From Caldifarciminota bacterium (GTDB lineage Bacteria > SDB-A), in the NCBI GenBank assembly GCA_016929715.1, contig JAFGIG010000090.1, forward strand, positions 1 through 36,731: 36,731 nucleotides of DNA, given 5' to 3'. The position numbers were made by a program, and so were the translations under genes. Below, in pieces: positions 27,895 to 36,731 of the stretch. Below the pieces are notes generated by a model. The model had not been told where the DNA came from. It made no database searches and was given only the letters and a program-made list of their open reading frames with translations. Numbering within the stretch: the first letter of the stretch is position 1; every line of letters begins with the position of its first letter.

Positions 27895-28633
27895 GAGCTA
27901 TTTTTTACACGCGGCTTCTTTGTGTCCTGTTGCCGTCTTATTGTTCTTTGGCTCTTGCTCCGGAAGTGAGAACGCTCGAAATGAAACAAGAGACGATGTA
28001 AACGGTATTGTCCGTGTGATGAAAATAGTCTCGACCGAAGAAGGAAAACTTTCATGGAAGCTTGATGCCGATAGTCTGATATCCGGACTCAACGATACAA
28101 ATGACGTTTACGGTATTTTTCTCGAATTTTTCGATGAAAACGGCGTCTCAAATTCTACGATATCTGCCGATTCCGGAAAACAGGCGGTTTCAACTCAGGA
28201 CATGTTCGCGTCAGGCGATCTTGTCATAGATCTTTATGAGAGCGGATACAGAAAGTGGAGAATAAAAGCCGACAGTGTATGGCAAAGACAGAGAATAAGA
28301 AGAGTCGATATCTACGGTTTGGATCTGCTTATGACTGATTCTACGGGAAAAGATGTAGCGGTGATAACAGCCGATTCGGGAACATATTTTCTTGTGACTA
28401 GAGACCTGAGGGCGAAAGGCAGTCTTGTCATTAAGATTTTATCGGGTGGACAGCTTTCCACGGACACGCTTTATTACAGTGAGTCGAAAGGGACTTTCTC
28501 CACAGACGGCAGGGTTGTCTATGCAGAAAAAGACAATGTAATAGAAGGAATAGGTTTTGAAAGTGACCGGGAATTGAAAAACATAAGGGTTTTCAACGCT
28601 GTTTCAGGTAGAATAAAGACTGATGAACTTTAA
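27878..28633 (+). CDS. lptC: LptC-like LPS export protein, possible lipoprotein
   Basis: N-terminal hydrophobic segment VLLFFGSCSG; LptC-like repeats; directly upstream of lptA/lptB homologues; overlaps leuS by 17 nt. Confidence 0.7.
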   Translation: MLSKRKSYFLHAASLCPVAVLLFFGSCSGSENARNETRDDVNGIVRVMKIVSTEEGKLSWKLDADSLISGLNDTNDVYGIFLEFFDENGVSNSTISADSGKQAVSTQDMFASGDLVIDLYESGYRKWRIKADSVWQRQRIRRVDIYGLDLLMTDSTGKDVAVITADSGTYFLVTRDLRAKGSLVIKILSGGQLSTDTLYYSESKGTFSTDGRVVYAEKDNVIEGIGFESDRELKNIRVFNAVSGRIKTDEL

Positions 28634-29588
28634 ATTATTAACTTCCGCCTTATTGTTGGCTCTGCGTTTATTTGTAAGCCAGACGGTAGAAGACCCTGAA
28701 AGTTTACTGACAGGGGATGAACCGTTCACAGTCAATTCCGGGATGATGATGACCCAGATTACCGGAACGGGTTATATTGTCCAATTAAGCGATGGAGTTG
28801 AAATAATTCACGGTTCGGCTGTGATAACAGGAGACTCCGGTTTTGCCGATCAGGAGAAAGGCATGGTAAAAGTTTTAGGCAATGTCCGGGTCAGAGACGG
28901 TGAAGTTTTGATAACATCTTCTTCGGCTGTTTATTACAGGGATTCGAGGATAGCAGAAGCCTATGGTGACGCAAAACTTATCAATCAGGGGCAGGAAATT
29001 TCAGCGCAGAGATTGCGCTATGACAGAAACAAAAAAATGAGCTCTGCGTTCGAGAACGTCATTATGTTTGATCCCAGAAACAACACCTTTCTTTACGGAG
29101 ACACAGGGCATTATTACCTCGAAGAGGATTACGGCATTCTGACAGGGTATTGCCGGATGCTGTCTCTGTCTGATGGAGACTCTTTTTCGGTGGACGGCGA
29201 CACCATGGAGAATTTTGCCGACAGCGGATATTATGTTGTGTCAGGAAACGTGACGGTGACAAGAGGAGCTGTCAGGGCTGAAACCCAGAAGCTGTTTTAT
29301 TATCCCGAGGAGGAAAAAGTAGTTGTCTTCGGCAGATTACCCTGGATCAGCAACGAAAGTTCAAAAATATGGGGGGATTCCATTGTGATGTGGCTCGACG
29401 GAAATGAACTCGTCAGAATTGAATCATGGAGAAACGCCGGAGGAACATTCACGGAGAATGACGTCGAAAATCAGATCTACGGGAATTTTATAAATCTCTA
29501 TTTTCTGCGGAACAAACCTCGGCTCCTCGAAGTAATCGGAAATGTTATCGGTTCCAGGAACACTGAACGGAACGATGAAGATGAATAG
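28623..29588 (+). CDS. lptA: LptA/OstA-like LPS transport protein
   Basis: Repeated OstA beta pattern (VEIIHGSAVITGDSGFADQEKGMVKVLGNVRVRDGEVLITSSSAVYYRDSRIAEAYGDAKLI); between lptC and lptB. Confidence 0.8.
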   Translation: MNFKLLTSALLLALRLFVSQTVEDPESLLTGDEPFTVNSGMMMTQITGTGYIVQLSDGVEIIHGSAVITGDSGFADQEKGMVKVLGNVRVRDGEVLITSSSAVYYRDSRIAEAYGDAKLINQGQEISAQRLRYDRNKKMSSAFENVIMFDPRNNTFLYGDTGHYYLEEDYGILTGYCRMLSLSDGDSFSVDGDTMENFADSGYYVVSGNVTVTRGAVRAETQKLFYYPEEEKVVVFGRLPWISNESSKIWGDSIVMWLDGNELVRIESWRNAGGTFTENDVENQIYGNFINLYFLRNKPRLLEVIGNVIGSRNTERNDEDE

Positions 29589-30309
29589 TGAAAAACTATA
29601 TACACAAGGGCTCGAGAAAAAATACGGAAACAGAAAAGTAGTCAACAATGTTTCTCTCGAAGTCTCCACGGGAGAAATAGTCGGCCTCCTGGGACCTAAC
29701 GGCGCTGGGAAAACCACCACGTTTTACATGATGGTGGGGATTATCAAACCGCTTGCAGGCGATATTTATCTCAATACCGAAAAAATAACCGGGACTCCCA
29801 TGTATCAGAGAGCAAGAAAAGGTATCTCTTATCTTCCTCAGGAAGCCTCCATATTCAGAGGGCTTTCTGTCAGGGACAATATCATGTCCGTTATGCAGCT
29901 CAGGGGAATAGGGAAGAAAGAACTCTCTTCCCGTCTCGAGGAAATAATGAAAGAACTCGATGTCAAGCATATTGAAAAAAACAAAGGAGATTCACTTTCA
30001 GGCGGCGAGAGAAGAAGAGTTGAGATAGCTAGGGCGTTAGTTGTAAGCCCGAAGTTTCTTCTTCTCGACGAGCCTTTTACGGGAATCGATCCGATAGTCA
30101 GGGCAGACATACAAAAGATAATACTTAAACTCAGAGCGAAAGGTATAGGAGTTCTCATTACAGATCACAACGTCAGAGAAACCCTCGAAATTACTGACAG
30201 AGCATACATAATGTATGAAGGAAAAATACTTCTATCCGGAGACGCGCAGAAACTGATAAACGACGAACAGGCAAAAAAAGTTTATCTCGGAGATAACTTC
30301 AGAATGTGA
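29575..30309 (+). CDS. lptB: LPS export ABC transporter ATP-binding protein
   Basis: LLGPNGAGKTTTFYMMVGIIKP, SYLPQEASIFRGLSVRDNI, LSGGERRRVEIARAL, LLLDEPFTGIDPI; likely ATG at 29575 or 29581. Confidence 0.94.
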   Translation: MKMNSEKLYTQGLEKKYGNRKVVNNVSLEVSTGEIVGLLGPNGAGKTTTFYMMVGIIKPLAGDIYLNTEKITGTPMYQRARKGISYLPQEASIFRGLSVRDNIMSVMQLRGIGKKELSSRLEEIMKELDVKHIEKNKGDSLSGGERRRVEIARALVVSPKFLLLDEPFTGIDPIVRADIQKIILKLRAKGIGVLITDHNVRETLEITDRAYIMYEGKILLSGDAQKLINDEQAKKVYLGDNFRM

Positions 30310-30310
30310 A

Positions 30311-31834
30311 ATGCCGGGAAAAAAGGGAAAAATAAACATAGCCGGTCCAAGGCCGTCAATTTCAGCAAGACTGACAGTCAGACCGGAATTGAGATTAACT
30401 CTTCATCAGAAGCTTTTCGTAGAGCTTCTGCCATTGGCTAACATCGATTTAATCTATGAAGTTGTCCAGAGAGCTGAACAGAATCCTCTTTGCGATCTCG
30501 AAGAACCCTCTCAAGCCCTTGATTCACAGGACATTGACACAGACGATGATAACGATGAAACAGAAAAGGAAAATTTTTCAGAAGAGACAATAGAAAGTTT
30601 TGAGAAAAAGAGCGATATAAGATTAGATGAAGTTTTTAATGATTCGGTCAGAACTCAGTGGGACAGGGGAGGGGAAACATTTTCCCCTCTTTCATACCTT
30701 TCTGTTCCAAATACACTGAAAGATAATCTCAAGATTCAATATCACATAGCTTGCGAGGACAAATCTCTGCTCGATGCTGGTGAATTTATAATAGATTCTC
30801 TGGATTCCGACGGTTATTTTTCTCTGAATCTTGCCGATATATCCATGATTTCAGGTTTTAAGATAGACGAACTCCAAAGAGCCTTGTCAAAAATTAAATC
30901 ACTTGATCCACCGGGTATTTGTTCTTCAGGTCTCGAAGAAAGTCTCGCGATACAGCTTGATAGATGCGGAGAAAAAGACTCCCTCGCTTTCAAGTTAGTA
31001 AGTCAAGGCGGACTAAACTATCTGAAGAACAGCGATTACAAGACAATAGCCAGAAAACTTAAAGTCAGTGTTTCAGATGTAATAGAGGCATCAAATAGGA
31101 TAAAAAAACTCAACCCCAGACCGGCTTCCGGGGATTGGTTTGAGAAAACACAGCACATAGTTCCGGATTTTATTCTGGTTGAAAATGACGGAGCCTACGA
31201 GTTGTCAGCTCTCTGGGGCGGATCGGAAATACCTTTTGTCAGGTTGACTATTTCAAGACAACAGTTCAATGAAATAGTCAGTGAAATGAAAAAAGATATC
31301 CTCCAAAACAAGAGGAAAGAAAGCGACCTTTCCGATTTTATCAGGCAATATCACGAAGCGCTTTTTTTGAGCAGATTGCCCAAGTATGTAAGGGACAGGG
31401 ATAATTCTATTGAAAAAGTAGCGAGAGCTATAGTTGCCAGGCAGTTTGATTATTTAAGAAATTTGAGCTCTCTTAAACCATTGACAGAGAAGGAAATAGC
31501 TGAGGAAACGGGTCTTCACGCTTCGACGGTTTCAAGAATAGTTCAGAACAAATACATTGAAACAGACAGGGGATTATTCCCACTGAAGCATTTTTTTACG
31601 GGGCACGTAAAATCCGATTCAGCACAAATATGTTCTTCGTCTGAAGTAAGAGAGATAATAAAGAGTTTAGTTGAAGAGGAAAGCCCAAATTCTCCTTATA
31701 CCGATGAAGAACTAAAAGCGATTCTCAAAGACAGAGGTTTTGATGTCGCCCGAAGGACTATAGCGAAATACAGGGCTTTAATGAACATACTCCCTTCAAG
31801 CATGAGGAAAAAAATAGATAATTCCAAGGGTTGA
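30311..31834 (+). CDS. rpoN: RNA polymerase sigma-54 factor
   Basis: RpoN box ARRTIAKYR; TGLHASTVSRIVQNKYIETDRGLFPLKHFFT; acidic region II; conserved lptB-rpoN order. Confidence 0.92.
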   Translation: MPGKKGKINIAGPRPSISARLTVRPELRLTLHQKLFVELLPLANIDLIYEVVQRAEQNPLCDLEEPSQALDSQDIDTDDDNDETEKENFSEETIESFEKKSDIRLDEVFNDSVRTQWDRGGETFSPLSYLSVPNTLKDNLKIQYHIACEDKSLLDAGEFIIDSLDSDGYFSLNLADISMISGFKIDELQRALSKIKSLDPPGICSSGLEESLAIQLDRCGEKDSLAFKLVSQGGLNYLKNSDYKTIARKLKVSVSDVIEASNRIKKLNPRPASGDWFEKTQHIVPDFILVENDGAYELSALWGGSEIPFVRLTISRQQFNEIVSEMKKDILQNKRKESDLSDFIRQYHEALFLSRLPKYVRDRDNSIEKVARAIVARQFDYLRNLSSLKPLTEKEIAEETGLHASTVSRIVQNKYIETDRGLFPLKHFFTGHVKSDSAQICSSSEVREIIKSLVEEESPNSPYTDEELKAILKDRGFDVARRTIAKYRALMNILPSSMRKKIDNSKG

Positions 31835-31859
31835 ATTCATTCTGCCTTGTCCATATAAT
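31831..31859 (+). promoter_or_regulatory. Putative sigma70-type promoter for acyP, leaderless arrangement
   Basis: TTGAAT (31831-31836), 17-nt spacer, consensus TATAAT (31854-31859); ATG 6 nt downstream at 31866. Confidence 0.6.
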
Positions 31860-31865
31860 TCATAC

Positions 31866-32126
31866 ATGAAAAAGCTCATCGTCCACGGTTGTGTTCAGGG
31901 AGTCGGTTTCAGATATTTCGTTTCAAGATTCTGCAGAAAGATGAATATAAGGGGATGGGTAAGCAATATGCCCAACGGTTCTGTCGAAATTGTAATAAAT
32001 CCCGAAAACATCCAGATTCTCGAATTCATTGATTATCTTACGAAAAATTCACCAGGCCGAATAGATAAAATCGATGTCACAGACATACCCGAAAGAAACT
32101 GCGGTTCTTTCGAGATAAAGTTCTGA
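31866..32126 (+). CDS. acyP: Acylphosphatase
   Basis: VHGCVQGVGFRYFVSRFCRKMNIRGWVSNMPNGSVEIVI is the acylphosphatase signature. Confidence 0.93.
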   Translation: MKKLIVHGCVQGVGFRYFVSRFCRKMNIRGWVSNMPNGSVEIVINPENIQILEFIDYLTKNSPGRIDKIDVTDIPERNCGSFEIKF

Positions 32127-32191
32127 ACCAAGAGTGATTGATGGACTTATTCCCGGTTAGAGCCCAAATAAAAGGGAAATAAGCAATTCAA

Positions 32192-32218
32192 TTGACATAA
32201 GTTTTTTTTTGTTATAAC
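32192..32218 (+). promoter_or_regulatory. Putative promoter upstream of the DUF948-like gene
   Basis: Consensus TTGACA (32192-32197), 15-nt T-rich spacer, TATAAC (32213-32218), ATG at 32228. Confidence 0.5.
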
Positions 32219-32227
32219 TTTACAGTT

Positions 32228-32665
32228 ATGGACGCTTTTAAATGGTTTCTTGCTGTCGATATAACTTTGGTTTCTCTGGCCATTGCAGCGGTTATTTTCC
32301 GGCTGTTCTTTCTCGTTAAAAAGACAGAAAACGTTCTCGAAGAGGCGAGAAAAACAATCTATTTTGCCAACATAGAGCTTCCGAGGCTTGTAAGGGAATT
32401 GGACGGTGCTATAGGGGAATTGAAGGGGATCTCTTCCGAAATCAAAGGAGTGATTCACGGCATCAATAACACTGTATCGAGATCTTTTCAGGGACAGCAT
32501 CAGGGAAGCGGGCCCATTGCTTCGGCAGGATACACTGCTTTTCATCTTTTGCCTCAGATAAACAGAGTAAAAAACATTGTCGGAGCGGCTGTCGTTGCAT
32601 ATAAAACTGTCAACGCGGCACGAAAAATTATCGGATTTATTAGAAAAAAAGTTCAAAGGAGGTAA
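32228..32665 (+). CDS. DUF948-like membrane-anchored protein
   Basis: N-terminal TM followed by amphipathic helical region (VKKTENVLEEARKTIYFANIELPRLVRELDGAIGEL); precedes a YtxH-like gene. Confidence 0.6.
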   Translation: MDAFKWFLAVDITLVSLAIAAVIFRLFFLVKKTENVLEEARKTIYFANIELPRLVRELDGAIGELKGISSEIKGVIHGINNTVSRSFQGQHQGSGPIASAGYTAFHLLPQINRVKNIVGAAVVAYKTVNAARKIIGFIRKKVQRR

Positions 32666-32667
32666 AA

Positions 32668-32940
32668 ATGTCAAGGGATTCAAGCTGCCTCGGTGAAATG
32701 TTGATAGGTTTTATTGCCGGCGCCTTTGTAGGAGCTGGAGTAGCACTGCTTTTTGCACCTTACAGCGGAAGTGAAACGCGCGGAAAAATAAAAGGCTTGG
32801 CGACTGATGTTTCAACAAAAAGTGCAGATTTATACGGCGAAGCAAGGGACAAATTTGAAAATTTCAAAGATGATGTCACCAAAATAGTAGATGAAAAGAT
32901 AGCAAAACTGCACATTAAGCATCCCAAATCTTCAGAATAG
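32668..32940 (+). CDS. YtxH domain protein
   Basis: [29 protein letters not shown] is the YtxH signature; SD AAAGGAGG. Confidence 0.85.
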   Translation: MSRDSSCLGEMLIGFIAGAFVGAGVALLFAPYSGSETRGKIKGLATDVSTKSADLYGEARDKFENFKDDVTKIVDEKIAKLHIKHPKSSE

Positions 32941-32953
32941 AAGGCAACAGGAG

Positions 32954-33958
32954 ATGCCGGTGAAAATTGCAATTAACGGTTTTGGCAGGATAGGCAGGCT
33001 GGTTCTCAGAAAGGGAATAGAGAGAGACGGCATGGATTTCGTCGCGGTCAACGACATCACCGATCCTGCTACATTAGCTCATCTTTTCAAATACGACAGT
33101 GTCCACAGGACGTTTCCAGGTAAAGTGGAAGCGCAAAATGAAGGTATAAACATCAACGGAAAAACGTTAAAAGTTTTATCCGAAAAAGATCCTTCAAAGC
33201 TTCCGTGGAAAAATCTCGGAATAGACATTGTAGTGGAATCCACGGGCCTTTTTACATCAAGAGATAAAGCCGCCATGCATCTTGACGCCGGAGCCAAGAA
33301 AGTTATTATTTCTGCTCCTGCAAAAGGACAAGTAGATGCGACGATAGTTATGGGAGTCAATCACGCAGTTTACGACCCTGCAAAACATCATGTTATTTCC
33401 AACGCTTCTTGCACTACAAACTGCCTTGCGCCTGTAGCAAAAGTTCTGAACGATAACTTCGGTGTAGAAAGCGGACTCATGACGACGATTCATTCATACA
33501 CGAACGATCAAAAAATACTCGATTTGCCGCACAAAGACCTCAGAAGAGCCAGAAGCGCCGCTTTATCAATGATTCCCACATCGACCGGAGCCGCGAAAGC
33601 TTTAGGTCTAGTCATACCCGAACTCGATGGCAAGCTAAACGGCATAGCTATTCGTGTTCCCACACCTGATGCCTCTCTTGTTGACCTTGTGGCTTATCTT
33701 AAAAAAACCGCCTCAAAAGACGAGGTAAACGACGCTTTTATAAAAGCATCTGAAAAAGACATGAACCCTTACCTGAGAGTTTCCCGTGAGCCTCTGGTAT
33801 CATGCGATTACATAGGGAACGAAGCTTCCAGCACCGTCGATCTTCTCTCGACAATGGTTTTAGGAAACATGGTCAAGGTTCTTTCCTGGTACGACAACGA
33901 ACTGGGATATGCGAATACGGTTATACATCTTATTGACATGATTTCCAAAGAGCTATGA
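32954..33958 (+). CDS. gap: Glyceraldehyde-3-phosphate dehydrogenase, type I
   Basis: [59 protein letters not shown]. Confidence 0.96.
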   Translation: MPVKIAINGFGRIGRLVLRKGIERDGMDFVAVNDITDPATLAHLFKYDSVHRTFPGKVEAQNEGININGKTLKVLSEKDPSKLPWKNLGIDIVVESTGLFTSRDKAAMHLDAGAKKVIISAPAKGQVDATIVMGVNHAVYDPAKHHVISNASCTTNCLAPVAKVLNDNFGVESGLMTTIHSYTNDQKILDLPHKDLRRARSAALSMIPTSTGAAKALGLVIPELDGKLNGIAIRVPTPDASLVDLVAYLKKTASKDEVNDAFIKASEKDMNPYLRVSREPLVSCDYIGNEASSTVDLLSTMVLGNMVKVLSWYDNELGYANTVIHLIDMISKEL

Positions 33959-33962
33959 TTTT

Positions 33963-35180
33963 ATGGATCTTGATTTCCTGACGCTCGACGACGTCGATTT
34001 TTCAGGTAAGAGAGTTTTACTCAGAGGCGACTTCAATGTTCCACTGGACGGTGAAACAGGTGAAATAAGAGATGACACAAGATTATCTGAATCTCTCGAA
34101 ACAATAAAAAGATTGACCGAGTCAGGCTGTGCAGTTGTCGCCTGCAGTCATCTGGGAAGACCTAAAGGCAAACCCTCTCCGAAGTATTCTCTTGAGCCGA
34201 TAGCGAAAAGATTTTCTGAGCTTATCGGAAAAAATGTGCGTTTTATTCCTCAATGCATCGGCAAAGAGGTTGAAGATGAAGTAAAAAAAATCGCCCCCGG
34301 AGATATGGTCGTCCTCGAAAATCTGAGGTTTCATGCTGAGGAGGAAGCTGACGATCCGGTTTTCGCCGAAAAACTCGCAGGCCTTGCCGATGTTTATGTC
34401 AATGATGCCTTTGGAACAGCCCACAGAGCTCATTCCTCAACTCATTCGGCTGCACTGTTTTTTAGGGAAAAGAGCTATGCTGTTGCGGGTTGTCTTATGA
34501 AACGCGAAGTGAGTTATCTTACCAGAGCAATGAAATATTACGAAAGACCCGTCACGGCAATTATTGGAGGCGCGAAGATCACGGGCAAGATTGAACTGAT
34601 AGAAAACTTTGCGAAATTTGCCGATACAATAATTGTCGGTGGAGGAATGGTTTACACTTTCCTAAAAGCACAAGGATTTGGAATCGGGAATTCCATACTG
34701 GATGAAAACTCCATAGAGACGGCGAAAAACATTGTAAGAAAAATCGGCAAAGAAGCTTCTGTAAATTTCCTTCTTCCTAAAGACAGCATTATTACGGATA
34801 AAATTGAGAGAGGTGCGTTAGTTGAGGTCTGCGATAATGAAAGCTTACCCCTGGGTAAGATTGGAGTTGACATCGGACCTCTTGCTGTCAAAATTTTCAG
34901 CCAGGCAATTGAATCATCCAAGACGATAATCTGGAATGGACCCATGGGAATTTTTGAAATAGATGATTTTGCCGAAGGGACTAAAGAAATCGCATCAGCG
35001 GTAGTCAAAGCGACTGAAAAAGGAGCTCTTTCAGTTATCGGAGGAGGCGACACGGCTTCCGCCGTGAAGAAATTCGGATTTGAATCAAAATATTCACATG
35101 TTTCAACGGGAGGAGGCGCGTCGCTCGAATTTATGGCCGGCCTTCCTATGCCTTCCATCGAAGCCCTCACGAGAAGCTGA
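33963..35180 (+). CDS. pgk: Phosphoglycerate kinase
   Basis: VLLRGDFNVPLD, SHLGRPKGK, LENLRFHAEEEADD, DAFGTAHRAHSS, STGGGASLEFM. Confidence 0.96.
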   Translation: MDLDFLTLDDVDFSGKRVLLRGDFNVPLDGETGEIRDDTRLSESLETIKRLTESGCAVVACSHLGRPKGKPSPKYSLEPIAKRFSELIGKNVRFIPQCIGKEVEDEVKKIAPGDMVVLENLRFHAEEEADDPVFAEKLAGLADVYVNDAFGTAHRAHSSTHSAALFFREKSYAVAGCLMKREVSYLTRAMKYYERPVTAIIGGAKITGKIELIENFAKFADTIIVGGGMVYTFLKAQGFGIGNSILDENSIETAKNIVRKIGKEASVNFLLPKDSIITDKIERGALVEVCDNESLPLGKIGVDIGPLAVKIFSQAIESSKTIIWNGPMGIFEIDDFAEGTKEIASAVVKATEKGALSVIGGGDTASAVKKFGFESKYSHVSTGGGASLEFMAGLPMPSIEALTRS

Positions 35181-35182
35181 AA

Positions 35183-35935
35183 TTGAAAAAATTCATCTGC
35201 GGCAATTGGAAAATGAACGGCGGAAGGGCAGAAACAGATGAATGGGTAAAAGCTGTATGTGAAGCCGCCTCGCTTTATCCTTCTACGGATATCGGGATTG
35301 CTCCACCATTCGTCTATCTTGAGCGCGCGGCAAATCTTTTGGGTAAGTCCGGAGTTCTTTTGGGCGCTCAGAACTGTCATTGGAAAATGAAAGGCGCTTT
35401 CACGGGCGAAATTTCCCCCCTTTTTCTCAAGGACGCAGGATGCGATTTTGTCATACTCGGGCATTCAGAGAGGAGGATGATATTCGGCGAAGACAATCTG
35501 CTGATAAGTGATAAAATTTCAGCAGCGCTAGAGGCTGGGCTGAGAGTAATTCTCTGTGTGGGAGAAACGGAAAATGAAAAAGAAGAAGGCATTACGAAAA
35601 AAATCATTGAAAAACAGCTCTCCGAATCTCTCTCTGGGGCGAATTCAGAATCGATGTCTAAAATCGACATAGCTTACGAGCCTGTCTGGGCAATTGGAAC
35701 TGGAAAGGTCGCCACAGGCAGTATCGCGCAGGAAATTCACGCGCATATAAGGAATTTTATTGAAGACAGATTTGTCGGGGTCTCTTTCAGAATTCTATAC
35801 GGAGGGAGCGTAAAGCCGTCGAATTGGAATGAACTCGATTCGAAATCTGATATTGACGGCGCTCTTGTCGGTGGTGTAAGCTTAATCCCTTCAGATTTTA
35901 GAAAACTAATAGAACTGAGCAACAAAGGAGAATAG
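35183..35935 (+). CDS. tpiA: Triosephosphate isomerase
   Basis: GNWKMNGG, FVILGHSERR, AYEPVWAIGTGKVA, LYGGSVKPSN; TTG start. Confidence 0.96.
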   Translation: MKKFICGNWKMNGGRAETDEWVKAVCEAASLYPSTDIGIAPPFVYLERAANLLGKSGVLLGAQNCHWKMKGAFTGEISPLFLKDAGCDFVILGHSERRMIFGEDNLLISDKISAALEAGLRVILCVGETENEKEEGITKKIIEKQLSESLSGANSESMSKIDIAYEPVWAIGTGKVATGSIAQEIHAHIRNFIEDRFVGVSFRILYGGSVKPSNWNELDSKSDIDGALVGGVSLIPSDFRKLIELSNKGE

Positions 35936-35937
35936 TT

Positions 35938-36429
35938 TTGACAGCAGTCTTGTTACCACTGCATATAGTCGTTTCAATCGTGCTCATAATAATCATTCTG
36001 ATTCAGCAGTCTCAGGGAGAAGGCCTGTCAGGAGTTTTCGGAGGCATGGGAAACACAATGTTCGGAGGCAGCGGAGGAACGACATTCTTAATAAAACTCA
36101 CGATAATTTTATCGGTGATTTTCGCCCTCCTCACTTTAAGCCTTGTCGTATTCGGATCTAAAAAGCTTGTCGCGTCAGGAGAGGGCGACCAACCGGATCA
36201 TTCCTCATCAGGCGGCAGAATCGAACTTCAGCCTTATATAGGAGAATATTCACAGGAAACCGCGGTGGAAGACACGGCCGGCGGAGAAGATGACGATTTT
36301 TACCAATCTTTGCTATTGACATCTGATACGATAAAAGATACTCTTTCTGCTTTGGAAATTCAGGAGGACACAACACATGGTGTCCTTACGTCGGATACGA
36401 ATGGATCCGCAATCGAGGATACCCTTTAG
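35938..36429 (+). CDS. secG: Preprotein translocase subunit SecG with long acidic C-terminal tail
   Basis: LHIVVSIVLIIIILIQQSQGEGLSGVFGGMGNTMFGGSGGTTFLIKLTIIL is SecG; TTG start; follows tpiA. Confidence 0.88.
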   Translation: MTAVLLPLHIVVSIVLIIIILIQQSQGEGLSGVFGGMGNTMFGGSGGTTFLIKLTIILSVIFALLTLSLVVFGSKKLVASGEGDQPDHSSSGGRIELQPYIGEYSQETAVEDTAGGEDDDFYQSLLLTSDTIKDTLSALEIQEDTTHGVLTSDTNGSAIEDTL

Positions 36430-36504
36430 GGTAGCCAAAAAAGATTTGAAAAGATCTTTATCCTGAATTTATATCGTTGTCTATAGAGTCAAAAGGAGTC
36501 AATT

Positions 36505-36731
36505 GTGAAAATTGAAAAAAGATATGCAGTGATAGAAATCAATTCCGGCGTTCAGGAGATCGTCTCAGAAGGAGACATAGTAAGAGTTCCCGGTTTCGTC
36601 AGTGAAGCGGGAAAGAGCTTGGAATTCGACAGGGTTTTTCTCTTAAGAGAAGGCGACAAGATAAAATACGGCGAACCGGTGCTTGAAGGCGTAAAAGTTG
36701 AGGCAGAAGTCCTTTCTCACAAAAAGGGAGA
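36505..36731 (+). CDS. rplU: 50S ribosomal protein L21 (5' part, truncated by window end)
   Basis: GTG start after AAAAGGAG; MKIEKRYAVIEINSGVQEIVSEGDIVRVPGFVSEAGKSLEFDRVFLLREGDKIKYGEPVLEGVKVEAEVLSHKKG. Absent from the ORF track because it runs off the window. Confidence 0.8.
   Translation, partial: MKIEKRYAVIEINSGVQEIVSEGDIVRVPGFVSEAGKSLEFDRVFLLREGDKIKYGEPVLEGVKVEAEVLSHKKG

Noticed and set aside
34652-35464. 270-aa minus-strand ORF across pgk/tpiA
   Set aside because: Antisense shadow of two unmistakable glycolytic genes; no recognisable domain.
36430-36504. Possible tRNA after secG, or terminator hairpin AAAGAT-TTGAAAAG-ATCTTT
   Set aside because: No cloverleaf can be folded in this 75-nt gap; the hairpin has only a 6-bp AT-rich stem and no T-tract.
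1-36731. CRISPR array, IS element, integron or prophage
   Set aside because: No regularly spaced repeats, terminal inverted repeats, transposase, integrase or phage structural genes were seen on either strand.

Overview
This 36.7 kb window reads as a mostly housekeeping stretch from an uncultured Gram-negative-type (diderm) bacterium; the lineage cannot be fixed from the sequence alone. Left end: the 3' tail of one gene plus two large tandem secreted C25/gingipain-like cysteine peptidases with FlgD-like/T9SS-type C-terminal modules. These are followed by an M42 aminopeptidase, a LapA-like membrane protein, a HerA/FtsK-like ATPase, a hybrid PAS histidine kinase and ornithine carbamoyltransferase. 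Centre: a long minus-strand run (DUF47/PhoU-like, PiT phosphate transporter, DJ-1/PfpI, thiamine pyrophosphokinase, a YbjN/Tir-chaperone-like protein, a cytosolic S1C protease + zinc ribbon + YbjN-like fusion, and a PQ-loop-like membrane protein). Right: a dense plus-strand block purL-purQ-leuS-lptC-lptA-lptB-rpoN, then acylphosphatase, DUF948-like and YtxH-like genes, gap-pgk-tpiA-secG and the start of rplU. The most noteworthy points are: (i) purQ has no ATG/GTG/TTG start, so it needs a rare start codon or a +1 frameshift from purL; (ii) the protease/zinc-ribbon/YbjN fusion sits next to a second YbjN-like gene; (iii) several transcription-unit-leading genes have sigma70-like promoters placed so the mRNA would be leaderless; (iv) the tandem C25 proteases share strongly conserved C-terminal modules. 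I saw no CRISPR array, tRNA, rRNA, transposon, prophage or recognisable defence island.
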